The notes under the pieces are model-generated. The model searched no databases, was not told the DNA's origin, and saw only the letters and a list, made by a program, of their open reading frames with translations. Source: a virus. From it: a stretch of DNA of 29,654 nt. Position numbers and translations under genes: made by a program. The DNA is taken from the IMG/VR virus record IMGVR_UViG_3300013103_000040, positions 1 through 29,654 of that record. One strand, 5' to 3'. Below are positions 1 to 5,337 of the stretch, piece after piece (within the stretch, counting starts at the first letter, position 1; each line of letters starts with the position of its first letter).

Positions 1-105
1 CTGACAGCAACTAATCCACTAGAGGAAGATTTTGTGAGGAGGTTGTATGGGAAAGTGGATAATATCTCAGGAGATGTTTGTAAAACTGACAAAAATGATG
101 CGTAA
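1..105 (+). CDS. C-terminal end of an upstream gene (partial)
   Basis: The first frame is open from the window edge to a TAA at 103-105 and gives 34 residues ending in KTDKNDA. The other two + frames stop within the first 12 bases, so any gene entering from the left must use this frame. It overlaps the next predicted gene by 59 bases, which is more than is usual here, so either this end or the start of that gene may be spurious. No function can be read from so short a tail. Confidence 0.35.
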   Translation: MTATNPLEEDFVRRLYGKVDNISGDVCKTDKNDA

Positions 106-325
106 GATGCCTGTTCGGCAGGTATCAATAAAATCTGGGTGTCCAGAATCAACACTGCATTTACTTAAACAAGGTAGAGTAGATTATAGACTACTACCAA
201 CAGATGCTGAAATAGAATGGAGAGATACTCATGGCAAGACTGGAAAGAACGGGCATAATGCTTGCGCATCCAATGACTACTACAAAATTAACAAGCTTTT
301 ATCCAAGCTGCATCGGACAGCCTAA
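47..325 (+). CDS. Small protein with possible helix-turn-helix
   Basis: This 92-residue ORF starts at an ATG four bases after a strong GAGGAGG ribosome site (36-42). Residues 23-44 (VRQVSIKSGCPESTLHLL and following) read like a helix-turn-helix: a first helix, a short turn containing GCPES and a second helix. That suggests a small DNA-binding regulator, but no family is recognised. The last 95 bases overlap the ligase gene in another frame, so the C-terminal third is constrained by, or may be an artefact of, ligase coding. The strong ribosome site is the main support for calling it a gene. Confidence 0.5.
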   Translation: MGKWIISQEMFVKLTKMMRKMPVRQVSIKSGCPESTLHLLKQGRVDYRLLPTDAEIEWRDTHGKTGKNGHNACASNDYYKINKLLSKLHRTA

Positions 326-1064
326 GCTAAATGGTGAACGGTGCAGGGTTGAATGGTTTGAAGGTGAACCGTTACTATTTAGTAGTTATGGGAATGAGTT
401 TGCTTTTAAGGACTTTATAAAAGACTCGCTGTGCCACCTACCTAAGTATAACTACGACGGTGAACTATACGTTCATGGCTGGTCTAGGGATAAGATCGCT
501 TCGGTTGCTAATAGGAAAAAGAATAAGCATCCTGACGATGACCAGCTTCAATTTCACATCTTTGATATTCAGTCAGACGACTACCAAATAACCCGCTGCA
601 GTAAACTACTAAATTTACCTAAACTTACAGCTGTACCAATAGTTGAATCATTTGTTGTCAGTCCCCAGGTTATTGGCGCTTGGACTCAAGAGATGCTCAA
701 TCGTGGATACGAAGGACTTATTCTTCGTCATCCCAAGGGACTATATGAGTATAAGCGAAGTAACTGGCTACTAAAACATAAACCAACTAAAGTTGATTAC
801 TACTGGGTTCTTGCAGTAAATGAGGCAGTATCAGAAGATGGTGAAGCTAAAGGAATGGTAGGTTCTTTTATTGTAACTAGCAAAGAACGGCAATCGTTCG
901 CAGTTAGTGCTGGAAAACTTAGTCATGCTGAGAGGGTTGCAATCTGGGAAGGAGATCTATGGAAAAATAAGTGGTTGAAGGTAAAGCATGAGCATATATC
1001 AACTAGCGGCGGCGTGCCAGTTAGTTGTGTTGCACTTGAACTTGTAAATATGATAGGAGAGTAG
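231..1064 (+). CDS. ATP-dependent DNA ligase
   Basis: This 277-residue protein has the nucleotidyltransferase motifs of ATP-dependent DNA ligases. Motif I is KLNGER, with the predicted AMP-accepting lysine at K32 and R37 downstream. DGELY (76-80) matches motif III, FHIFDI (108-113) motif IIIa, EGLILR (161-166) motif IV, and LLKHKP (180-185) motif V. The final ~90 residues probably form the OB-fold. The size fits the compact ligases of T7-like and other phages, which seal nicks during replication and repair. Motif I has N where KxDG ligases usually have D. The ATG at 231 has GGAGA seven bases upstream; ATGs at 258 and 273 are possible but less well served. It ends one base before the next gene. 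Confidence 0.9.
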   Translation: MARLERTGIMLAHPMTTTKLTSFYPSCIGQPKLNGERCRVEWFEGEPLLFSSYGNEFAFKDFIKDSLCHLPKYNYDGELYVHGWSRDKIASVANRKKNKHPDDDQLQFHIFDIQSDDYQITRCSKLLNLPKLTAVPIVESFVVSPQVIGAWTQEMLNRGYEGLILRHPKGLYEYKRSNWLLKHKPTKVDYYWVLAVNEAVSEDGEAKGMVGSFIVTSKERQSFAVSAGKLSHAERVAIWEGDLWKNKWLKVKHEHISTSGGVPVSCVALELVNMIGE

Positions 1065-1065
1065 T

Positions 1066-1410
1066 ATGGATAGAGCTGACTTTATCTTGTTTGTATCCTC
1101 ATATACAAATAAGCGTACTTCTGGCGTAAGTGCTGAAGATGCTATAAAAGATCTTAGTCATACTGACTTAGTACAGCTGACAAGCAATGGACTAGACTAC
1201 CTGCTACAAAAAGATCCAGATAGTGCTACTACTAGAATACTTGTAAGTCTACTACTTGAGCAAGATGCTCTGGTTTTGAAAAAACTCGAGACTTTCAGGA
1301 TTACACAGGCACTAATTATCAGCTCGTATGTCTATTCAATAGTTACTGAGATTGCAGGAGACGTAGATACTACTCCTGTGGTTGTATCTGGAAATTCAAC
1401 TGTACAATAG
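1066..1410 (+). CDS. Hypothetical protein, 114 aa
   Basis: The ATG follows the ligase stop by one base and is preceded by GGAGAG, so it should be co-translated with the ligase. The protein is mostly helical by composition: a polar N-terminus, a leucine-rich middle (ILVSLLLEQDALVLKKLETF, about residues 58-77), and a moderately hydrophobic stretch near 80-95 that is too weak to call a membrane segment. No family is recognised. It is read as a genuine small phage gene from its spacing and the following ribosome site. Confidence 0.65.
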   Translation: MDRADFILFVSSYTNKRTSGVSAEDAIKDLSHTDLVQLTSNGLDYLLQKDPDSATTRILVSLLLEQDALVLKKLETFRITQALIISSYVYSIVTEIAGDVDTTPVVVSGNSTVQ

Positions 1411-1420
1411 AGGAGCTACC

Positions 1421-1594
1421 ATGTATAATAATAAATACATGACAGTATGTAGGATCTGTGGTCAGGAAACACCATACACACGTAGTACTCTATGTGACGA
1501 GTGCTGGGAATTGGATACCGTCATTAGACGTAACCCAGAACTTGCTGCTAAGATACTAGCAATAATAAAATTGGAAGGAGAAAAGAATGAATAG
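1421..1594 (+). CDS. Small zinc-finger protein, 57 aa
   Basis: The start is placed at 1421 because GAGGAG lies immediately upstream (1410-1415); an ATG at 1382 in the same frame lies inside the previous gene and has no ribosome site. The protein carries two Cys pairs, C10-x2-C13 and C25-x2-C28, the spacing of a four-cysteine zinc ribbon or treble-clef knuckle. The C-terminal half is a charged helix. Such small zinc-binding proteins are common in phages as nucleic-acid or host-protein binders. Its own target is unknown. The end overlaps the next gene by eight bases. Confidence 0.7.
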   Translation: MYNNKYMTVCRICGQETPYTRSTLCDECWELDTVIRRNPELAAKILAIIKLEGEKNE

Positions 1595-2312
1595 AAAAGA
1601 ATTTAGTAAAATACTAAATGGACGAATCAGAACTTGCAAAAATATCCTTGAGCATAAAGCAGATGTATACGCTGCTGGTTCTGATAGGTTAAGCAACTTT
1701 AAAGATGCCGGGAGATTGCTGAGTTGTACACCTGAGCGAGCATTGCAGGGTTTCATGACCAAGCACATTGTAGCACTGAATGACTTTATTGCCCAGCTTG
1801 ATAATAGCATTGTCAGCCCACTCGCTGAATGGGAAGAGAAGATAGGTGATATTATCAACTATCTTATTTTACTGGAAGCTTTAGTTAAAGAGAAGCATCC
1901 CGAAATTAATTTCAGTTGCGGCCGCACACCGGCCGCTGGACCGGCACCAACCAAGAAGTCACCAAAGAAAACACTCCAGTCACCCGACAGTCCCACGGGG
2001 AACTCACTTGTAACAACAGTACTAACCGGCGACCCGGAACTCCCCGGCATGTCCCAGGAAGTTCCCGGAGCACGTAGTGGTAAACACTGGAAAGACGCTA
2101 TTGAACCACCTGCAGCAGGAACGAAAGTGCGGATTACTGACATAGGAATTAATGATGGTTTCTATAAGGATCGAAGTGAGTTTATTGGTTTAGAAGGAGT
2201 TGTTGTACATGTGGCCTTTGATGATAGTACCGGCTGGTTCTATGGCGAGTTAATGATTGAAGGAAAAGGTGGTATAGTATTTGCTGAAGTAAAACTGCAA
2301 ATTCAGGTGTAA
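1587..2312 (+). CDS. Nucleotide-modification-associated (Nmad1/MazG-like) domain protein with inserted linker
   Basis: This 241-residue protein has three parts. Residues 1-105 are an all-helical domain with RLSNFKDAGRLL, AKHI-type (TKHIVAL) and EKIGDIINYLILLEAL segments. These resemble phage Nmad1/DUF1599 or MazG-type proteins, where the E-x3-D helix helps bind metal and a nucleotide. Residues 107-163 are a Pro/Ser/Gly/Lys-rich linker encoded exactly by GC-rich element A. Residues ~175-241 look like a small SH3-like beta-barrel (GTKVRI, GLEGVVVHV, GWFYGELMIEG). The start is set by AAGGAGAAAAG before the ATG. If active, it would act on a free nucleotide pool, but no catalytic assignment is secure. 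Confidence 0.6.
   Translation: MNRKEFSKILNGRIRTCKNILEHKADVYAAGSDRLSNFKDAGRLLSCTPERALQGFMTKHIVALNDFIAQLDNSIVSPLAEWEEKIGDIINYLILLEALVKEKHPEINFSCGRTPAAGPAPTKKSPKKTLQSPDSPTGNSLVTTVLTGDPELPGMSQEVPGARSGKHWKDAIEPPAAGTKVRITDIGINDGFYKDRSEFIGLEGVVVHVAFDDSTGWFYGELMIEGKGGIVFAEVKLQIQV
1905..2075 (+). repeat. GC-rich hairpin element, copy A
   Basis: This copy lies inside the preceding gene. It starts with ATTAAT (1905-1910), then a perfect hairpin GCGGCCG-CACAC-CGGCCGC (1918-1936), then TGGACCGGCAC, a spacer, CACTTGTAA, ACCGGC, and a distal inverted repeat GGAACT...AGTTCC. The same order occurs in copy B (19714-19876), and most of it occurs on the opposite strand in copy C (3583-3705). The GC-rich composition contrasts sharply with the flanking AT-rich coding DNA. 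Confidence 0.7.
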
Positions 2313-2328
2313 TCTGGAAGGAGGGAGT

Positions 2329-2550
2329 ATGACAAAGACTAAGTATAAGAGACGCCGGCGACAGAATAAAGCTGGCAAAAGAAACTTTGCTATCGGACGA
2401 CTTGCTGCTATGAGCGGTGGACTGCGTTCTGCGACAACAGGTGTACATTTACTCGTAAATAGAGAGCAGTGGAAACGACTTGTGAATGCACAGGTAGCTA
2501 TTCAGGAAGTGTATGAGCAACTAGCTTATAAGTACTATCGGAGGAAGTGA
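2329..2550 (+). CDS. Small basic protein, 73 aa
   Basis: A strong GGAAGGAGGGAG site precedes the ATG. The first ~20 residues are extremely basic (TKYKRRRRQNKAGKRN), followed by a glycine-containing segment and a C-terminal helix rich in Gln, Glu and Tyr. This suggests a nucleic-acid-binding or phosphate-binding peptide, but no family is recognised. It is the first of a run of very small genes to 3061. Its stop overlaps the start of the next tiny gene by one base. Confidence 0.65.
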   Translation: MTKTKYKRRRRQNKAGKRNFAIGRLAAMSGGLRSATTGVHLLVNREQWKRLVNAQVAIQEVYEQLAYKYYRRK

Positions 2551-2624
2551 TGGAAATTCTACTTGTATATGCGGTGCTTATAGGTATTGTAGTATTTTAC
2601 TGCGCCAGGGAGAGTAATAAATGA
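2550..2624 (+). CDS. Tiny single-pass membrane protein, 24 aa
   Basis: ATG at 2550 follows GAGGAAG and encodes 24 residues. Residues 2-18 (EILLVYAVLIGIVVFYC) are almost all hydrophobic, enough for one membrane span, followed by a charged tail (ARESNK). Its TGA overlaps the next ATG in an ATGA junction, a usual sign of translational coupling. The next gene is also an N-terminal membrane protein, so the two may act together at the membrane. Short length keeps the confidence moderate. Confidence 0.5.
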   Translation: MEILLVYAVLIGIVVFYCARESNK

Positions 2625-2824
2625 AGTTGTTTATTATTGGTATATTACTGGCTATTGTGGCGCTGGTGTCTTATGAAAATTATAGTCTACACCAGCGTAA
2701 TAGGTACTTGGAAGCAACAGTTAGGAAGGTGGTATATAACCAGCAACATCGTTGCCTGGGATATGTTACACCTGAGAAGGTTATAAAAGAGTTATATATT
2801 AAACATCTACTTGATAAGAAGTAG
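2621..2824 (+). CDS. Small membrane-anchored protein, 67 aa
   Basis: The protein begins MKLFIIGILLAIVALVSYEN, an N-terminal membrane anchor (about residues 3-18). A predicted helical, basic domain follows, of about 47 residues with one Cys. Topology would be N-in, with the basic domain outside the cytoplasm, if it is not cleaved. It has the shape of a spanin or superinfection-type membrane peptide, but it lies far from the lysis genes and nothing identifies it. It starts within the stop of the 24-residue gene, and its stop is followed five bases later by palindrome 1. Confidence 0.6.
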   Translation: MKLFIIGILLAIVALVSYENYSLHQRNRYLEATVRKVVYNQQHRCLGYVTPEKVIKELYIKHLLDKK

Positions 2825-2829
2825 AGTTT

Positions 2830-2844
2830 GGTCAAAATTTGACC
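2830..2844. promoter_or_regulatory. Palindromic site 1
   Basis: GGTCAAAATTTGACC is a perfect inverted repeat with 7-base arms around one central base. It lies five bases after a stop codon and directly upstream of the ribosome site of the next gene. The same 15-bp pattern recurs at 11665, 19903 and 28565. The flank GATCTTCTGGAAGG also resembles that of site 2. It may be a protein operator or an RNA stem. No U-run follows it. Confidence 0.6.
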
Positions 2845-2866
2845 GATCTTCTGGAAGGAGAATAAG

Positions 2867-3061
2867 ATGGCGACAAATAAGTCTGAGTTAAGAACTATGA
2901 TTGCAGGAATGATTGGAATGACAAGCTTCATTCCACGAGGTAGTGATCAGGTTACACCAATACCTGTCGGGCAACGAAACAGTACACTTAGTTGTGCAGC
3001 TGCCCGGCGCCGGAAGGTAAGAAATAAAATGGCCAGACTATCACGAAGGAGAAATCGTTGA
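2867..3061 (+). CDS. Small basic protein, 64 aa
   Basis: GGAAGGAG lies eight bases before the ATG. The N-terminal half is neutral with Met/Gly/Ile residues; the C-terminal ~20 residues are very basic (AARRRKVRNKMARLSRRRNR), similar in flavour to the 73-residue basic protein just upstream but not clearly homologous. Nucleic-acid binding is a reasonable guess only. The TGA stop overlaps the TTG start of the next gene. Confidence 0.6.
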   Translation: MATNKSELRTMIAGMIGMTSFIPRGSDQVTPIPVGQRNSTLSCAAARRRKVRNKMARLSRRRNR

Positions 3062-3507
3062 TAAAAGACTTGTACATAGATATTAAAAAGCTGTGTGATT
3101 TGATCTGTAATAGTAGTTCAGATACTACAATTAAAGGTGAGATAGAAAGTAGAGCTTTTCTATTGGCACACTGCTTACGTATGGTAACAAAGGAGGAACG
3201 AATGAAAAAACTATACGTTGTGGCTAAGAACAACAGGGAATTTAACAAGTTTCGTGCATGCGTATCAGCTAGTACATTCTATCAACCAGTATATGTGCAT
3301 CATCCTGATGTACTCAGAGGTGTTCATAAAGAAGCGTATACGTATGTTGGAAAGTGGTACGAAAGAAAAGGTCTTGGTACTATTCAACAGTTATTGGTCG
3401 CCGGGGAGTGTTATTTTGTTGCTGCCTCGGCAATTGTACCAGCAGCACACGAATACTGGAAAGAAAATGAAGCTAATTCTAACTTAGAGGAGACTGATGA
3501 TGAGTAA
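3058..3507 (+). CDS. Hypothetical protein, 149 aa, with a second in-frame start
   Basis: Translation can begin at TTG (3058), which has AAGGAG upstream and overlaps the preceding stop. A second in-frame ATG at 3202 is preceded by AAAGGAGG at ideal spacing and starts a 101-residue product beginning MKKLYVVAKNNREF. The short product looks like a complete small alpha/beta phage protein (YVYVHHPDVLRG-like strand-loop near its residues 29-40, then WYERKG). The 48-residue extension is mainly helical. Both forms may be made, or two genes may have fused by loss of a stop. No function is recognised. Confidence 0.6.
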   Translation: MIKDLYIDIKKLCDLICNSSSDTTIKGEIESRAFLLAHCLRMVTKEERMKKLYVVAKNNREFNKFRACVSASTFYQPVYVHHPDVLRGVHKEAYTYVGKWYERKGLGTIQQLLVAGECYFVAASAIVPAAHEYWKENEANSNLEETDDE

Positions 3508-3718
3508 TGATATGAATGCTAAGGTCGCTGAGGCAAGCCCGTACACTGACACTCGGTTTATGTCCTGCTATAATGGTGTGGTGTGCCGGTTAGATCTGTC
3601 TTGTAAGTGCTTTTTCCAGCCGGGAACTGTGGAATTGCTCTGGACGGTAGCCGGCCTTGTGCCGCCGTGGACCAGGCGGGGGTGTGCCCCGCCTATAATA
3701 TTAATTTACAAAGTCTGA
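3497..3718 (+). CDS. Uncertain small ORF overlapping repeat C and a promoter
   Basis: The ORF (73 residues; start at 3497 or 3500 after GAGGAG) begins with a plausible polar segment, MSNDMNAKVAEASPYTDTR. From about residue 29 the codons come from GC-rich element C. A strong promoter also lies inside it at 3546-3574. The Cys/Trp/Pro-rich C-terminal part therefore looks like read-through of a structured non-coding element, not an evolved protein. The gene may be real but truncated or extended by the element, or not a gene at all. Confidence 0.35.
   Translation: MMSNDMNAKVAEASPYTDTRFMSCYNGVVCRLDLSCKCFFQPGTVELLWTVAGLVPPWTRRGCAPPIILIYKV
3546..3574 (+). promoter_or_regulatory. Sigma70-like promoter with extended -10
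   Basis: CTGACA (3546-3551, five of six to TTGACA), a 17-base spacer and a perfect TATAAT (3569-3574), with TGC just before the -10, form an extended -10 promoter. Transcription would start around 3581, at the edge of element C, and would run into its hairpin at 3674-3694 and possibly on to the gene at 3881. Confidence 0.6.
3583..3705 (-). repeat. GC-rich hairpin element, copy C
   Basis: Read on the - strand it starts with ATTAAT (3705-3700), then hairpin AGGCGGGG-CACAC-CCCCGCCT (3694-3674), then GGTCCACGG, and further on CACTT and AACCGGCAC. This is the block order of copies A and B. The loop CACAC is identical to copy A although the stem is different. It lacks the distal GAACT/AGTTC inverted repeat. 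On the + strand it begins where transcription from the 3546-3574 promoter should start and ends at the hairpin, so it could also encode an RNA of about 115 bases. Confidence 0.65.
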
Positions 3719-3727
3719 AAATAATGG

Positions 3728-3756
3728 TTGATTTCCTTAATGATATGTGGTATAAA
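3728..3756 (+). promoter_or_regulatory. Sigma70-like promoter
   Basis: TTGATT (3728-3733), a 17-base spacer and TATAAA (3751-3756) make a close match to a housekeeping promoter. It lies in the non-coding gap upstream of the 12-codon leader ORF and the gene at 3881, and would start transcription near 3763. Confidence 0.6.
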
Positions 3757-3810
3757 CGAGTATGAAATAAAGAAAAGATGAAGCTTAAAACAACATAGAA
3801 AGGAGGGAGT

Positions 3811-3849
3811 ATGAATTTGCTGGTTAATCCCAGTACAGGTTGTAGCTAG
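3811..3849 (+). CDS. 12-residue leader ORF
   Basis: A very strong AAAGGAGGGAG site at 3799-3809 precedes ATG 3811, which opens MNLLVNPSTGCS and a TAG. It sits between the 3728-3756 promoter and the gene at 3881, the position of a leader peptide. The ribosome site is better than those of many full genes here, so translation is likely, whether or not the peptide itself matters. There are no runs of one amino acid that would indicate classical attenuation. Confidence 0.4.
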   Translation: MNLLVNPSTGCS

Positions 3850-3880
3850 AAACTTAAATTAATACTAAAGGAGAGTACCA

Positions 3881-4318
3881 ATGACTAAACGTAATGAAGA
3901 TGAAGCACAAGAAGTACAGGAAGTGGCCGAAGCTGAAGTCCCAAAAACTCGGAAAAAGAAAGTAATGACGAAAGACCTGGCGAAGTATCCTGGTAAGCTG
4001 GCTATTACTGTCTTGGATACTGAAATTGGCGAGATGGTATTTGACCCGACTGACCTGCCCCAAGAAATCCAGGACCGGCTTCCTGCTTTTGCCTTGAACC
4101 ATCGTCTTGGTGATGCTGCTGCTGGTAAATCTGGTCAGGAAGCTGTGGATGCGATCAATAAAGTCTGGGAAGGCATGATGGCTAACAACTGGTCTGTTCG
4201 TGCGCCTGCTGCCAAGAAGATTAATGTCAGCACTATCATGAGTAACATTGACAAACTGCCGGCTGATGAGCAGGAGAAGGTTCGTGCTTCTCTGGCTGCC
4301 ATTGGAATTACAATGTAG
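3881..4318 (+). CDS. Conserved phage protein, 145 aa, in its own transcription unit
   Basis: The N-terminal ~30 residues are acidic and then basic (EDEAQEVQEVAEAE, then KTRKKK) and probably disordered. Residues ~32-145 form a soluble domain with LNHRLGDAAAGKSGQEAVD and VWEGMMANNWSVRAPAAKKI. I recall segments like these from uncharacterised phage proteins encoded near ssDNA-binding and recombination genes. The function is unknown. The gene is preceded by two promoters and a leader ORF and followed by an intrinsic terminator. Its codons are more GC-rich than those of its neighbours, as is also true of the ssDNA-binding gene. Both points suggest high expression. Confidence 0.75.
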   Translation: MTKRNEDEAQEVQEVAEAEVPKTRKKKVMTKDLAKYPGKLAITVLDTEIGEMVFDPTDLPQEIQDRLPAFALNHRLGDAAAGKSGQEAVDAINKVWEGMMANNWSVRAPAAKKINVSTIMSNIDKLPADEQEKVRASLAAIGITM

Positions 4319-4351
4319 TAAGTTTGTTGCAGTGTAGTATGGTGTGTATGT

Positions 4352-4384
4352 AGGCTGGAGGGTTAGCCCTCCAGTCTATATTTT
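4352..4384 (+). terminator. Intrinsic terminator
   Basis: A stem CTGGAGGG (4355-4362), loop TTAG and CCCTCCAG (4367-4374), extended by AGG/TCT pairs, is followed by TATATTTT. It lies 30-odd bases after the 145-residue gene and would end its transcript. Confidence 0.8.
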
Positions 4385-4429
4385 ACAAAACTCAGAGATG
4401 TATAATCCTCTGATACATAAGGAGATCAG

Positions 4430-5329
4430 ATGAAAATTCGTCTGTCAAATTCAAAGATTGATTCTGGGGAAGCTTGTATGTATAAGTTATACCTGGAGTC
4501 ACTACGTAAGATTGTCCCACGAGCAAAATCCTCCGCTTTACTTCATGGTAGTGCCTGGCACGTTATCATGGAACACTTCTATAAACATATCAAAGCAAAT
4601 GGTTGGAATGATACCGCTGGTGCTGTTACAGCTGCTGGTGTTGCTGCTAAAGAATTCTGGGATAGTGCATATAAGCTTTATGATGTGTATGCAGATTATC
4701 GAAATCTTAGCACTGAAATGGAGATGTTTATAGCCTACTTGACACATTTCACTGCTGACCAGGGGTTCTTGGCTGTTACTAGCACAGAAGAAAAACTTGA
4801 ATGTACAATTCCACTTGATGTAATTGCTGGTCCACTAGTTGATGAGATTACATATTCAGGTGTAATTGATTTGCGCTGCACAATCAGCGGTGTTCCTTGG
4901 ATTATTGACCACAAAACCACAGCTGCATACATGCAAAAAGTGATTGATGGACTGAACCGAAGTTTTCAGTTTATTGGGTACAGCTATCTTGAACGGGAGC
5001 ATTATGCAGAAGCTGAAGGTTCAATGGCTAATATTGCTAAGTGTTCAGCTAGGAAGAAGAAAGATGGAGAGTGGGGGAAGAAGGCAATAGACTTTGCACG
5101 TCCTGTGCAGGTGTATGCAGATGATGACTATGATATATTTGTTACTCATGTTAACGAGTTTGCTAGTCGTGTAGCACAATGTCTATATACTGATACCTGG
5201 CCTAAGAACTATAGTGCATGCTATAACTTTGGTCGTTGCCGGTACTATACACAGTGTGTATCTAATAGTCATGACCCAGTTGAGGGGTATATGCTAAATC
5301 CTGAGGAGGGTAGTGAATTAACCTACTAG
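4430..5329 (+). CDS. PD-(D/E)XK nuclease (Cas4/RecB-like, Fe-S)
   Basis: This 299-residue protein matches phage exonucleases of the RecB/Cas4-type PD-(D/E)XK superfamily. GVIDL (D147) and IIDHKTT (D160, K162) supply the metal-binding and catalytic residues, and YSYLE-type helix residues follow. One early cysteine (C16) and a late C264-x5-C270-x5-C276 cluster give four Cys, as in members with a [4Fe-4S] cluster. It probably degrades or resects DNA ends for recombination or host DNA breakdown. The ATG at 4430 follows AAGGAG. The Sak4-like ATPase and ssDNA-binding protein directly downstream complete a recombination module. Confidence 0.85.
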   Translation: MKIRLSNSKIDSGEACMYKLYLESLRKIVPRAKSSALLHGSAWHVIMEHFYKHIKANGWNDTAGAVTAAGVAAKEFWDSAYKLYDVYADYRNLSTEMEMFIAYLTHFTADQGFLAVTSTEEKLECTIPLDVIAGPLVDEITYSGVIDLRCTISGVPWIIDHKTTAAYMQKVIDGLNRSFQFIGYSYLEREHYAEAEGSMANIAKCSARKKKDGEWGKKAIDFARPVQVYADDDYDIFVTHVNEFASRVAQCLYTDTWPKNYSACYNFGRCRYYTQCVSNSHDPVEGYMLNPEEGSELTY

Positions 5330-5337
5330 GAGAAATA

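Noticed and set aside
1905-2075. GC-rich elements as insertion sequences with terminal inverted repeats and a transposase
   Set aside because: Copies are only ~120-170 bases, encode no transposase, and show no matching terminal repeats or target-site duplications.
1859-2143. Open frame on the - strand inside element A
   Set aside because: It follows the GC-rich element, is antisense to a better supported gene and has no ribosome site.
2840-2862. TTGACC in the palindromes as a promoter -35 box
   Set aside because: No -10 hexamer lies 16-18 bases downstream of any of the four sites; that space holds the ribosome site or start codon.
4401-4406. TATAAT upstream of the nuclease gene
   Set aside because: No acceptable -35 box at 16-18 bases; the nearest TTTACA leaves only 13 bases.
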